Assembly: GCA_024235215.1 (NCBI GenBank)
Contig: JACKMU010000010.1
Span: 62,001-126,000, forward strand
DNA from: Chromatiaceae bacterium
GTDB lineage: Bacteria > Pseudomonadota > Gammaproteobacteria > Chromatiales > Chromatiaceae
Direction of reading: 5' to 3'
DNA: 64,000 nucleotides
Both the position numbers and the translations under genes were made by a program. Of the stretch, positions 28,315 through 37,486 are shown piece after piece (positions within the stretch are counted from its first letter, which is position 1; every line of letters starts with the position of its first letter). A model generated the notes under the pieces. That model searched no databases. It was not told the origin of the DNA and was given only the letters and a program-made list of their open reading frames with translations.

Positions 28315-29829
28315 ATGCCCGACATCATTCTTGCCACTCTCAACGCCCGCCATATCCACAGCAGTCTCGCGCTGCGTTATCTGCTTGCCAATATGGGCGA
28401 TCTGCGCGACCGGACCGAGCTTCGTGAGTACACGCTGGAGTCCCGGCCAAACGACATCGCGGAGCAGTTGCTGCTTGGCAGTCCTCGGATCATCGGGCTG
28501 GGCATCTACCTCTGGAACTGCGAGCAGAGCACCCGGCTGGCGGCGCTGATCAAAACCGTGAGCCCGGAGACCGTATTGGTGCTCGGCGGTCCGGAGGTCA
28601 GCCATGAGTGGGAGGCACAGCCCATTGTCCGGCTGGCGGACTATCTGATCACTGGTCCGGCCGATCTCACCTTTGCCGAACTCTGCCGATCGATTCTGCT
28701 GGGTGACCAGCCGCAGCAGCGGGTCATTCACGCGCTGCCGCCCCCGCTGCATGCGCTCGCGTCACCCTATCCCTTCTACAGCGACCAGGATATCGCTCAC
28801 CGATTGCTCTATGTGGAGGCCTCCAGAGGATGCCCGTTTCGCTGTGAGTTCTGCCTCTCGGCATTGGATCGGAGCGCCCGGCCGTTCGACCTGGAGCCGT
28901 TTTTCAAGGACATGGAGCTGCTGCTGCAGCGCGGCGCCAGCCACTTCAAGTTTGTCGACCGGACCTTCAACCTCAAGTTGGGACAGAGTTTGGCCATCCT
29001 CGACTTTTTTCTTGCGCGCATGCAGCCAGGACTGTTTCTCCATTTCGAAGTGATACCGGACCGCCTGCCAACGGCGTTGAAATCCAGGTTGCGCCAATTT
29101 CCCGAGGGAGCGCTGCAGTTGGAGGTCGGCGTGCAGACCTTCAATCCGGAGGTGGCGGAGCGGATCAGCCGGAAACAGGACATCTCTCTGACCCGGCAGA
29201 ATCTCCGCTGGCTGCGCAGTGAGACCCGCGCGCACATTCATGCCGATCTGATCATCGGACTGCCGGGGGAGGGCGTGGAGAGCTTTGCCGCCGGCTTCGA
29301 TCAACTGGTCGCGCTGCGGCCGCAGGAGATTCAGGTCGGTGTGCTCAAGCGACTGCGTGGCACACCGATCGCACGCCACAGCGCTGCATTCGGGATGCGC
29401 TACAATCCCAATCCGCCCTACGATATTCTGAGTACCGACCGGATAGATTTTGCGCTGATGCAGCGTTTGAACCGGTTTGCCCGCTACTGGGATCTGATCG
29501 GCAATTCCGGGAGATTCCCTCATACGCTCCCATTGCTGCTGGGCGAGCAGCCGTTCCAACGCTTCATGCAGCTGAGCGACTGGCTCTTCGCCAGCACCGG
29601 ACAGGTGCACCGTTTTGCGTTGACCCGGCTGTTCGACCTGGTGTGTCAGGGGTGCGTCTCGCAGTTGGGTGTGGAGCGGGAGCGGGTGGTCGATTGTCTG
29701 GGCAGGGATTTTCAGCGCTGCGCCGTCAAGGGGTTGCCTGCATCGCTGCAAGGGAGCATCGCTGCCGGAAAGCCAGGCAGTGCCGCTCGCGACAGCCGCA
29801 CCGCCCGTCAGCAGCGTTACACCGTCTGA
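28315..29829 (+). CDS. B12-binding-domain radical SAM protein
   Basis: A 504-residue protein. The N-terminal about 130 residues form a B12-binding-like fold (LATLNARHIHSSLALRYL, then VLVLGGPEVS). The radical-SAM core follows with CPFRCEFC (about 172-179) binding the [4Fe-4S] cluster, then conserved FVDRTFNL and GLPGEG. The C-terminal region (about 350-490) fits DUF4080. These proteins are common but their reactions are mostly unknown. I prefer ATG 28315 to a TTG eight codons upstream because the conserved fold begins there. Confidence 0.85.
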   Translation: MPDIILATLNARHIHSSLALRYLLANMGDLRDRTELREYTLESRPNDIAEQLLLGSPRIIGLGIYLWNCEQSTRLAALIKTVSPETVLVLGGPEVSHEWEAQPIVRLADYLITGPADLTFAELCRSILLGDQPQQRVIHALPPPLHALASPYPFYSDQDIAHRLLYVEASRGCPFRCEFCLSALDRSARPFDLEPFFKDMELLLQRGASHFKFVDRTFNLKLGQSLAILDFFLARMQPGLFLHFEVIPDRLPTALKSRLRQFPEGALQLEVGVQTFNPEVAERISRKQDISLTRQNLRWLRSETRAHIHADLIIGLPGEGVESFAAGFDQLVALRPQEIQVGVLKRLRGTPIARHSAAFGMRYNPNPPYDILSTDRIDFALMQRLNRFARYWDLIGNSGRFPHTLPLLLGEQPFQRFMQLSDWLFASTGQVHRFALTRLFDLVCQGCVSQLGVERERVVDCLGRDFQRCAVKGLPASLQGSIAAGKPGSAARDSRTARQQRYTV

Positions 29830-29868
29830 CGCGGTCAGCCCCCTTCGGTGAGTTGGACGGTGCAGCGG

Positions 29869-30414
29869 CTAGAGATAGGCGCGATAGGCGCTGATCTTTT
29901 GCGCCAGACGCGCCGCCAGCAACGGACTGCCAGCTGCCAGTTCCTGCAGGATGCGCTTCGATTCGCTGAGGTAAGCATCGATCCGCTCCGGCGTCCAATG
30001 GGTGGGCGGTGGCTGCAGATTGGTGATGCGGTCGGCCAGTTTTACCATCCACACCTCCTTCGGCTGCCGCCGGATACGAGTCAGGCTGTCGTTCATGCGC
30101 GCCGTCTTGTCCGCAATGTTCGGGTCTTTGGAGAGCGCCAGCACGCCTTGCGCGACAGGGCGGCCGAATTGCGACTCGATTTGCCCGTAGCCGGTCTCCG
30201 TATCCTCCAGCACGTCATGCAGCAGTGCGCACTGCACCGCGAGATCGGGGTGATCGACCGGTTCCCTGCCGAGCGCCACCAGCACTTCCATCACCACCCC
30301 ACCAATATGATTGATATAGGGCAGGGGAGAGCCTGGCAGCGTCTGTCCCAGGTGGGAGCGGCAGGCAAAGTGCCATGCCGTAAGATAGGCATCCTGGTCG
30401 ATGGTATTGGTCAT
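29869..30414 (-). CDS. standalone HD-domain hydrolase, MESH1/SpoT-like
   Basis: A 181-residue protein with the metal residues of a (p)ppGpp-hydrolase HD domain: YINHIGGVV, LLHDVLEDTET (the HD plus ED pair) and VKLADRITNL. There is no synthetase, TGS or ACT domain, so it resembles small alarmone hydrolases. It could clear (p)ppGpp or a related nucleotide. It is convergent with the radical-SAM gene. Family membership is clear; the alarmone substrate is inferred. Confidence 0.8.
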   Translation of the reverse strand: MTNTIDQDAYLTAWHFACRSHLGQTLPGSPLPYINHIGGVVMEVLVALGREPVDHPDLAVQCALLHDVLEDTETGYGQIESQFGRPVAQGVLALSKDPNIADKTARMNDSLTRIRRQPKEVWMVKLADRITNLQPPPTHWTPERIDAYLSESKRILQELAAGSPLLAARLAQKISAYRAYL

Positions 30415-30759
30415 CTCTGTTCTCCAAACTAAGTGATGCGCCAGTTACTGGCTGTTGCCTCTGGGCAAAGATCCGCATTCTCTCACCCACCTGTGGGTAG
30501 GGTAACAGCGGAAATCTGTTTATCAGCACCTGATCCAGATGAAACAAATCAGTTCGGGAAATTCCGCTGAGTGTAGGATAGCCGGTCGATGCGCCTCGTG
30601 GGCCGGAGGCTTCCCCAACGGGTGGTGGCGTGAGGAGAAGTGACATCGGGCCATGGATCCGGGTAATGTGGTGACTGGCAGCGACATCGGGCGATCGATC
30701 TCTTGCTCGGAACAGCTGCAGACCGTTTTTTGCGTTTGTTCAGCCGGGAGTCGAGGGTG

Positions 30760-31746
30760 ATGCAGCCAGCATCTCAGCAAGCGTTGTCGAGGAGGGGTTT
30801 GTCTGGCGGGATGCTCATACTGTGGTTGACCACCGTCGCCATGCTCTGGTGTGCAGAAGCAAGGGCCGCGGTACCGGGTTGCGAGTTGCAAGGTGTCTAC
30901 CAACCCGCTTTGGCACCCTTGCGGGAACCGGCACAGCCGCCCGGTGACGTCAGCGTCATCCTGGTCCACGGCAAGAATGGCAGCCCGTTGGCGGCGTTGT
31001 TCAACACTGCCGCGGCAGCGTTGGCTCAGCGTGGCTACAGCGTCATCCGTCCGCTGCTGCCGTGGGCGATCAAGTGGATCGGCGGTGAGTGGGTTTACCG
31101 CTGGGATGGCACCCAGTGCGAGGGTCTCAATTACCTCGCTGACCTGGTGGCGGCCGAGCGTGCGCGCGGCATGCGTGTGGTGATGATGGGACACAGCATG
31201 GGTGGCATGCACAGCTTGCTGTACGCGTCCAAGGCGGGGCATGGCCTGGAAGCGATAGTCGCCATCGCTCCGGGTCACATGCTGCCGTTGTCCAGGAGTG
31301 TGGTGGAGATGACGGCTGGAGAGGTCTCTCGGGCACGCGCGAAAGTGGCGGCCGGGCTGGGTGATGAACCTGGGGTTTATGCCACCTATTACGGTCAGCT
31401 GTGGCCGTTGCAAACGACTCCCAAAATCTTTCTGTCGTATCACGATGTCACCCAGACGCCAGATTTCACTGCGGTGCTGCCGGCAGTCACTCCTCCGTGG
31501 TATCTGACGATTGGTACCTCGGATCCGAACTATGGCTTTTACGAACGCGCGGGGGTGATCACCAAGCTGCCCGCAGGATCACCGAACACCTACAAAGTGA
31601 CGAGCGGCGATCACTACACGATTCTCGATCAGGTTCCGGATCTGTTCGACACCTGGTTCCGAAGCTGGTCGCAGGTCGGTGCGGCACCGCGCAATGCTGA
31701 GCCGGTGGTGGTGCAGCAGCTGCTCAACCAGTTGCTGTTGGAGTGA
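30760..31746 (+). CDS. exported alpha/beta hydrolase
   Basis: A 328-residue protein with a signal sequence (hydrophobic stretch about 18-38, ending ARA). The hydrolase fold shows VILVHGKNGSPLAAL (oxyanion region) and the nucleophile elbow MMGHSMGGMHS near residue 150. A late His in SGDHYTILDQ is the likely catalytic base. Two Cys flank the mature N-terminus. It probably acts in the periplasm as an esterase or similar. The start is set by position relative to the signal peptide; the open frame reaches further upstream to 30703. Confidence 0.75.
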   Translation: MQPASQQALSRRGLSGGMLILWLTTVAMLWCAEARAAVPGCELQGVYQPALAPLREPAQPPGDVSVILVHGKNGSPLAALFNTAAAALAQRGYSVIRPLLPWAIKWIGGEWVYRWDGTQCEGLNYLADLVAAERARGMRVVMMGHSMGGMHSLLYASKAGHGLEAIVAIAPGHMLPLSRSVVEMTAGEVSRARAKVAAGLGDEPGVYATYYGQLWPLQTTPKIFLSYHDVTQTPDFTAVLPAVTPPWYLTIGTSDPNYGFYERAGVITKLPAGSPNTYKVTSGDHYTILDQVPDLFDTWFRSWSQVGAAPRNAEPVVVQQLLNQLLLE

Positions 31747-31810
31747 TCACTTCGCCTTGTCAATCCGGATACTTCAGGACGACAACCCACACCAGGCGCA
31801 ATACTCCAGG

Positions 31811-32503
31811 CTAGTAGGGCAGTTCCAGCGCGGTGCACAGGTAGCGCATGAACGGATCGCTCTGTTGGAAACCACCGATGACCAGTTGCAGCAACGCCCG
31901 GTCGCCGATCGCTTCGTCGTCGAAAGCGCGGCAGGCGATGAAATCCTTGCGCTTCAGGTCCTCGCTCAATTCGTGCTCCCTGGGGTAACCGCGCGGCGGC
32001 CGCTGCAACGACTCCCCGGTCAGTACGAAGTGCTTCCGGAACGGAGGGTGGGCTTTTGCCTTGCGCCAGGCGGCCGGATTGTCGACCAGAAAATCGCGGA
32101 TCTTGCTGACCGCTGTCGCATCGGGCCGCCAGATACCCGCGCCGATGAAGCAGTTGCCCGGTTCGATGTGCAGATAGAATCCGGGTGCGTGCACATCTTT
32201 GCCGAACCGGTGGCGGAACTGGATGCCGATATTGGTTTTGTAGGGCGTTTTATCTTTGCTGTAGCGGGTGTCGCGGTAGACCCGCATCAGTGATCCGCCA
32301 CTCTTTTTGGCAATTGCATCGAAGTGGGGAGAGATTTTGCCCAGCAGTGGCGCCACATCGCTGATGAAGGTGAGCGCCGGCTCCCGGATCAGGGTTTCAT
32401 ACGCTGCCTTACGCTGATTGAACCACTCCCGGTGGTTGTTGGCGTTGAGCTGGGTCAGAAATGGCAGGCATTGACCGGGAAAGCCCTGGAACTCATCCAT
32501 CAC
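31811..32503 (-). CDS. DUF2461 family protein
   Basis: A 230-residue protein of the DUF2461 (TIGR02453) family. The diagnostic segments are FLTQLNANNHREWFNQRKAAY near the N-terminus, RVYRDTRYSKDKTPYKTNIG, and GFYLHIEPGNCFIGAGIWRP. No biochemical function is known to me. It lies 53 bp downstream of the last ABC-permease gene on the same strand and may be cotranscribed. Confidence 0.88.
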   Translation of the reverse strand: MMDEFQGFPGQCLPFLTQLNANNHREWFNQRKAAYETLIREPALTFISDVAPLLGKISPHFDAIAKKSGGSLMRVYRDTRYSKDKTPYKTNIGIQFRHRFGKDVHAPGFYLHIEPGNCFIGAGIWRPDATAVSKIRDFLVDNPAAWRKAKAHPPFRKHFVLTGESLQRPPRGYPREHELSEDLKRKDFIACRAFDDEAIGDRALLQLVIGGFQQSDPFMRYLCTALELPY

Positions 32504-32555
32504 TCGATTCTCCTCTGTTTCCGGTGGACGCGGTTGAAAATCGATAACGCTGCGC

Positions 32556-33536
32556 TCAGTCCGGCTTGAAGCTCTGCCCGAGCGCCCGCGGCGGTGCTCC
32601 CTGCAGCCGGCGCAGCAGCAGCGCCAAGCCGGGTCGTTTGCGCAACCCCTGCTGCAGCGACTCGCGCTGCAGCAGGTTGACCAGCAGCAGCGCCAGGATC
32701 ATCAGCGGGAACGGGGCGACCTGAAACACCTGTGCCGGCACGCTCGGCCATATCCCCTGCAGGGAGATGCCGATCACCTGCAGAAAGGCAAAGAGCAGTG
32801 CACCCAGCGCCACCTTGAACGGATGCCAGCCGCCGAATATCACGATGGCGAGCGCAATCCAGCCGATCCCCTCGATGCCCTGGGGTCGCCCCCAGCCGGG
32901 CTTGATGCCGAGCGAGTAGGCGGCCCCGGCGATGCCCACCAGCGCGCCGCCCGCCAGGGTGTAGAGCAGCTGCTTGCGGCGCGGGTCGATACCCCGGGTA
33001 TAGGCTGCCTCCGGATTTTCACCCACCGCGCGCAGCTCCAGTCCCCGTCCGGTGCGGTAGAGGTACCACCAGATCGCCGGGATCAGCAGCAGGCTCAGGT
33101 AGACCACCAGCGGCTGCTGGAACAGCATCGGCCCGAACAGCGGGATATCCGCCAGCAGCGGGATTTTCACCGAGAGCAGTTGCGGACCCTGCAACCGCGC
33201 ATAGGGGTTGCCCAGAAAGTAGGCCAGATCCTTGCACATCAGTGTCAGTGCGAACCCCACTGCGACCTGCAGCTGGCCCAGGTAGATGCCGAACAGGCCG
33301 ACCAGCGCGGCGACCATGGCGCCGATCGCGGCGGCGGCTGCAAACCCCAGCAGGAAACTGCCGCTCTCGTAAGCCGCGACGAAACCGACCATCGCGGCGA
33401 GCAGCAGCGAGCCGTCGAGTGACAGATTGATCACGCCGACCTTCTCCGTCAGCGTCTCTCCCAATGCGGCGATGATCAGCGGTGCCGCGGTAGCCAGCAC
33501 GCTGGCCAGCAGGATGGTGAGCGAGAGATCGTTCAC
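32556..33536 (-). CDS. BMP-type nucleoside ABC transporter permease, second subunit
   Basis: A 326-residue inner-membrane permease (BPD_transp_2 family) with about nine helices. Typical stretches are LGETLTEKVGVINLSLDGSL near the N-terminus and the EAA-like GENPEAAYTRGIDPRRKQ in a cytoplasmic loop. It starts with GTG at 33536, overlapping the stop of the first permease by 4 bp, which indicates translational coupling. The longer frame running to 34340 is an antiframe through the upstream permease. With the preceding genes it forms a complete importer of the purine-nucleoside class. Confidence 0.88.
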   Translation of the reverse strand: MNDLSLTILLASVLATAAPLIIAALGETLTEKVGVINLSLDGSLLLAAMVGFVAAYESGSFLLGFAAAAAIGAMVAALVGLFGIYLGQLQVAVGFALTLMCKDLAYFLGNPYARLQGPQLLSVKIPLLADIPLFGPMLFQQPLVVYLSLLLIPAIWWYLYRTGRGLELRAVGENPEAAYTRGIDPRRKQLLYTLAGGALVGIAGAAYSLGIKPGWGRPQGIEGIGWIALAIVIFGGWHPFKVALGALLFAFLQVIGISLQGIWPSVPAQVFQVAPFPLMILALLLVNLLQRESLQQGLRKRPGLALLLRRLQGAPPRALGQSFKPD

Positions 33537-34567
33537 CCGCTGCGCCCCTCCCGCAGACGGCGTACACCGAACACCAGCAGCGCGCTCAGCACGCAGGCCC
33601 CCTGGATCACTCCGGAGAGGGAGGAGTCGAGCTTGAGCATCATCGGCAGCTGAATGCTGCCGACATTGAGCGCAGCAAAAAAGAGTGCAATGAAGGGTAT
33701 CGGCAGCAGCTTGAAATTGGCCAGCATCACCACCAGCAGGCCAAGGTAGCCGTAGCCGCTGGAGATCGCCGGAATCAGACGGTGATAGATGCCGCTCACC
33801 TGGAGTCCGCCGGCCAGCCCGGCCAGCGCTCCGGAGATCAGAATGGCGATCAGCATATAGCGCTGCGCTGACAATCCGTACAGCGTGACGGCGCGCGGAT
33901 TGTGTCCGACCGCTTTCAGATTGAGCCCGAAGCGGCTGTGGTTCAGCACCCAAGCGGTCAGCGCGATCGCAGCGAGGGTCAGCAGCAACGCGAATGGCGA
34001 TACCCGCCACCCTTCCAGCGTGGGGAACCAGAGCGCTTTGGGGAACAGCTCGGTGCCGCTCATCGACGCGATTCCGGGTCGTTTCCAGGGGCCGAATATC
34101 AGCCACAGGATGAGTCCCATGGCGACGAAGTTGAGGCCGAGACCAGCGAAGATCTCGTGCACGCCGCCGCGTATCTTCAGCCAACCGGCGAGCAGCGCCC
34201 AGAGGGAACCGAGCAGCAGCCCGGCAAGCAGCGCGACCGGCAGCATCAGCTGTGGCGCGGCCGTATCCATGCCCCACCGCAGCACCGCGGTGCAGCCGAT
34301 CGCCCCGAGCACCATCTGGCCTTCGACGCCGATATTCCACAAACCACTGCGAAACGCGTACAGTAGCCCCAGGCTGCAGAGCGTCAGTGGTATCCAGACA
34401 TTCAGCACCCGCGCCAGCCTGGACCAGGAGCCAAACGAGCCGCTGAGGAGTTGCCCGAAAGCCTCCAGCGGGGAGGCGCCAACCACCAGCAGCAGCAACC
34501 CGGTGAAGAGCAACGCTATCGCCAGGATCAGCAGGGTGTCGGTCAGGTGGCGTTTGAAATTTCGCAT
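33533..34567 (-). CDS. BMP-type nucleoside ABC transporter permease, first subunit
   Basis: A 344-residue membrane permease of the BPD_transp_2 family. The family core reads SGLWNIGVEGQMVLGAIG (about 75-92), then GGVHEIFAGLGLNFVAM, and the cytoplasmic loop AVGHNPRAVTLYGLSAQR. It pairs with the overlapping downstream permease to form the heterodimeric channel. The ATP-binding gene ends 16 bp upstream. Closest known types are transporters for nucleosides or purines such as Bacillus YufP. Confidence 0.9.
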   Translation of the reverse strand: MRNFKRHLTDTLLILAIALLFTGLLLLVVGASPLEAFGQLLSGSFGSWSRLARVLNVWIPLTLCSLGLLYAFRSGLWNIGVEGQMVLGAIGCTAVLRWGMDTAAPQLMLPVALLAGLLLGSLWALLAGWLKIRGGVHEIFAGLGLNFVAMGLILWLIFGPWKRPGIASMSGTELFPKALWFPTLEGWRVSPFALLLTLAAIALTAWVLNHSRFGLNLKAVGHNPRAVTLYGLSAQRYMLIAILISGALAGLAGGLQVSGIYHRLIPAISSGYGYLGLLVVMLANFKLLPIPFIALFFAALNVGSIQLPMMLKLDSSLSGVIQGACVLSALLVFGVRRLREGRSG

Positions 34568-34583
34568 TTTAGGCCCTGGTACC

Positions 34584-36029
34584 TTACCCGCCCGTCATCG
34601 CTGCCACCACATCCTGATAATCCACCTGGTCGATGGGCAGGTCGCGCACCACGCGACCATCGAAAAAGACCAGAATTCGGTTGGCGACGGCGAGGATCTC
34701 TTCCAGCTCCGCCGAGCTGAAGATCAGCGCTCCCTGACTGCAGAACTGTTCGCGCAGGTAGTGCCACACCCATTCGGCCGATGCGACATCCAGTCCCCGG
34801 GTGGGGTTCTCCAGCAGCACCAGGCTGGCCGATGTGGGAATCAGCGACAACAGCAACCGCTGCTGATTGCCACCGGAGAGAGATTCTACCCGGCTCTCGG
34901 GCGTGGCGCGAATATTGAATCTGGCGATGGCCTGCGTGGCCGCTTCCCTCGCTTCGCTTCTGCTGCAGCCGTGTGCGAGGGTGAAGTGATCGGTCAGCGT
35001 GAACCCCGGGATCAGCCCCTCCTCGAGACGGTTGGCAGGCAGAAAGGTGCCGCCCAGACGGCGCACGCTGCGGTGATCGCGGCCGCTGAGCGAGATGCCG
35101 CGGAAGCTGACAGCACCCGTCTGCGGTTGCTGCAGCGCCGCCGCCAGACGCAGGAACAGCCCCTGTCCGCTGCCGGAGAGTCCGGCCAGTCCGACCAGCT
35201 CCCCCTGATGGATACGGCAGCTGCAGCCGTTCAGGCCGGTGCGCTCTCCGGCCGTGCTCACCTGATCCAGCGCGAGCAGTAGCTTGCCGGATGGACACTG
35301 CTGTGGCTGGGCTCTGCTGCCCGGCGGTTGGTCGAACATCAGTTCCAGCAGCCGGGGGATGTGAAATGGTGCATCCTCCTCGCCGCTCACCAGACCGTGG
35401 CGCAGTATGGTGACGCGATCGCACAGCGCGGCGATCTCCTCCAACTTGTGCGACACCAGCAGAATGGTGCGGCCTTGTTCGCGGATCTGACGCAACGCGG
35501 CAAACAGCCGCGCTTTCTGCCGGTCGGAGATGCCGGTGGTGGGCTCATCCAGAATCATCAGCCGGGCGTCGCGGCCGAGCAGACGCAGAAACTCCAGCTG
35601 CTGCCGCTCACCGACCGTCAGCCGCTCCACGCTGTCGCTACCGTGCAGTTGAAAATGGACCTGCTCGCTGAGTTCGCTCAGCCGTTGCTGTTGGCGACCC
35701 CGATGGTTGTCCGGATGGCTGTCGCGTCCGACGATGAAATTCTCCAGCACCGTAAGCGGCGGAAAATCCTGCGGCTCCTGGTAGAGCATACCAATCCCCA
35801 GCGCGGCCGCCGTGGCCGGGTCCGCAGTGTTCACCTCCTCACCGTCGAGCAGAATCCTGCCCGCCGACCGGCTGAGATAGCCGGTCAGAATTTTCATCAG
35901 GGTACTTTTGCCGGCCCCGTTTTCGCCGACCAGACCGTGAATGGTGCCGGCATCGACCCGCAGGTCGATGCCTTTGAGCACATGGTGGTTGCCGAAACTT
36001 TTGTGGATCTGTTGCAGTTCGATCTGCAT
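34584..36029 (-). CDS. ABC transporter double ATP-binding protein (nucleoside/sugar type)
   Basis: A 481-residue fusion of two nucleotide-binding domains. The first has Walker A GENGAGKST (about 36-44) and Walker B LMILDEPT. The second has the GLSGSGQ form that lacks the Lys, LSGGNQQR as signature and LLENPTRGLD. A degenerate second Walker A is normal in this family (RbsA, YufO). It energises the two permeases. It starts 10 bp after the stop of the substrate-binding gene, all in one operon. Confidence 0.92.
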   Translation of the reverse strand: MQIELQQIHKSFGNHHVLKGIDLRVDAGTIHGLVGENGAGKSTLMKILTGYLSRSAGRILLDGEEVNTADPATAAALGIGMLYQEPQDFPPLTVLENFIVGRDSHPDNHRGRQQQRLSELSEQVHFQLHGSDSVERLTVGERQQLEFLRLLGRDARLMILDEPTTGISDRQKARLFAALRQIREQGRTILLVSHKLEEIAALCDRVTILRHGLVSGEEDAPFHIPRLLELMFDQPPGSRAQPQQCPSGKLLLALDQVSTAGERTGLNGCSCRIHQGELVGLAGLSGSGQGLFLRLAAALQQPQTGAVSFRGISLSGRDHRSVRRLGGTFLPANRLEEGLIPGFTLTDHFTLAHGCSRSEAREAATQAIARFNIRATPESRVESLSGGNQQRLLLSLIPTSASLVLLENPTRGLDVASAEWVWHYLREQFCSQGALIFSSAELEEILAVANRILVFFDGRVVRDLPIDQVDYQDVVAAMTGG

Positions 36030-36038
36030 TGGCTGGGT

Positions 36039-37226
36039 CTATTTACTGGCCCCCTCCATCCCCTGCAGCAGCTGCTGCAAATACCAGATCTGTTTGTCGG
36101 TCGCGATCTCGCCCGTTTTCAGGTAGACGGACCCGTCCTGGTAGTTGAGCGGACCGGTGAAGAGGTTGAGTCTGCCGCTCCCGAGATCGGCAATGAAGCT
36201 GTCCAGACGGCTTCTGTTTTCCGCACTCAATGCCGGCCCGGCGGCGAAGCCAATCGCACTGCTGTCGGCAGAGTTGATATCTTTCCAGTCGGGATTGCTC
36301 CAGGTCCAGGCCTGCTTCCAGCTGCCGTTCATTACGCTTTTGGCGATTCTGACGTAGTCCGGTCCCCAATTGTAGTAGGGTACGCCGAGGCAGGCGTCCG
36401 GGGCGCTCGTGCAGCTGCCGATGTAATCGTAAGGCAGTGCGTAGACAGCGCTCCCTTCGGCACGCTTCTGATTGGCCAGGATCAGCGCTTCGTTGGTGTC
36501 GATCCCGGAGAGCACCACATCGTAGCCGGTATCGAAGAAGTTCCGCACCACCTGGGTGGGATCGGCGGTAACGCCGGGAATGTTGAACCAGAAGCCGATC
36601 CAGGAGACTTTGAACTTGAACTCCTCGGCCGGTTTGCCGCGCACCGCGGTCCAGGCGTGGCGGGCCCCGAGATAGGAGGCAACCGCGAGACGCCGGGTCT
36701 CCTCGTTGATCAGCGGTCCGAGATAGGCGACACGGCCGCTGCTGCTGGTGAGACCGGCGGTAAAGCCGGCCATCATCTTCCCGTACTCCATGCGCCCCAT
36801 CAGATTGCTCAGGTTCTCGGGTGCACTGCCTGTGAGCACATCGTCACCGGAGATATGGATGAACTTCACCTCCGGGTGCTGGGTGGCCGCCTCCCTGATG
36901 CCATCTTTCATGTCGTCCGAATTACCGATAATCAGCTGTGCCCCTTTATCCACCAGGTCGTCGACCACCATCGGGATGGTGAGGCCGGGACGGTCGGCGG
37001 GATTGACCTTGTCGATATAGATCATCCTGCTGCCAGGCAGCTTCTCTTCGACATAGCGGCCTCCCTCATAGTGGGCCTGGCTCCAGCCGTGGTCGTTGTG
37101 GGGACCCACCAGCAGCATGCCGAAGATGAGTGCATCCCGGTCGCTGCCGAAAGCGGCGGGAACGGCCAACAGGCAGATGAATGCCAGAGCCGCCGATTGG
37201 ATCAAGGCGCGCGCAGGAGATCGCAT
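36039..37226 (-). CDS. BMP-family ABC substrate-binding protein
   Basis: A 395-residue exported binding protein. The signal peptide (about 1-28, ending AFGS) is type I, with no lipobox Cys, so it is likely soluble in the periplasm. The BMP/Med fold shows LVGPHNDHGWSQAHYEGG and VDDLVDKGAQLIIGNS. Members bind purine nucleosides or related ligands. It heads the operon and is divergent from adenine deaminase, which points to a purine ligand. An internal Cys pair (CTSAPDAC) may form a disulfide. Confidence 0.88.
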   Translation of the reverse strand: MRSPARALIQSAALAFICLLAVPAAFGSDRDALIFGMLLVGPHNDHGWSQAHYEGGRYVEEKLPGSRMIYIDKVNPADRPGLTIPMVVDDLVDKGAQLIIGNSDDMKDGIREAATQHPEVKFIHISGDDVLTGSAPENLSNLMGRMEYGKMMAGFTAGLTSSSGRVAYLGPLINEETRRLAVASYLGARHAWTAVRGKPAEEFKFKVSWIGFWFNIPGVTADPTQVVRNFFDTGYDVVLSGIDTNEALILANQKRAEGSAVYALPYDYIGSCTSAPDACLGVPYYNWGPDYVRIAKSVMNGSWKQAWTWSNPDWKDINSADSSAIGFAAGPALSAENRSRLDSFIADLGSGRLNLFTGPLNYQDGSVYLKTGEIATDKQIWYLQQLLQGMEGASK

Positions 37227-37315
37227 AATTTCCTCTCAAGTAGTTTGATTGACGATTTGATGATTGCGGGAATCTAAAGTTACACCCCAACTTTATCCCA
37301 ACAGCAGGGGAGGGG

Positions 37316-37326
37316 GTTGTTATAAT
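37316..37326 (+). promoter_or_regulatory. candidate extended -10 promoter for the adenine deaminase gene
   Basis: TGTTATAAT at 37318-37326 is a perfect TGn-TATAAT extended -10. No good -35 is seen. It would leave a leader of about 150 nt before the ATG at 37487, long enough for a regulatory RNA. Confidence 0.5.
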
Positions 37327-37486
37327 CCTGGTAAGCAGAAGAATCAAGCCAGCCGTTGCTGCTCGGCGGAGTCAATCCGGGAAAATGGTGGCTCGTGCAT
37401 TTCGAGGTTCCTGTGTTAACAATGCCGGGGAAGGGATTTTCAGCCAGTCCGCAAAAACGCGGCCAACATGAGGCGACAAAGCGTAA

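Noticed and set aside
32556..34340. 594-residue version of the second permease
   Set aside because: Its first 270 residues are an Arg-rich antiframe of the first permease; the true start is GTG at 33536 overlapping the preceding stop.
35328..37277. 649-residue open frame antisense to the ABC transporter genes
   Set aside because: Shadow across two genes and their junction; low-complexity Gln/His/Ala product.
37370..37486. resemblance of the ade leader to a cobalamin riboswitch (GGTTCCTGTGTTAACA then GGGGAA)
   Set aside because: The downstream conserved blocks of that riboswitch are missing and adenine deaminase is not a usual target.
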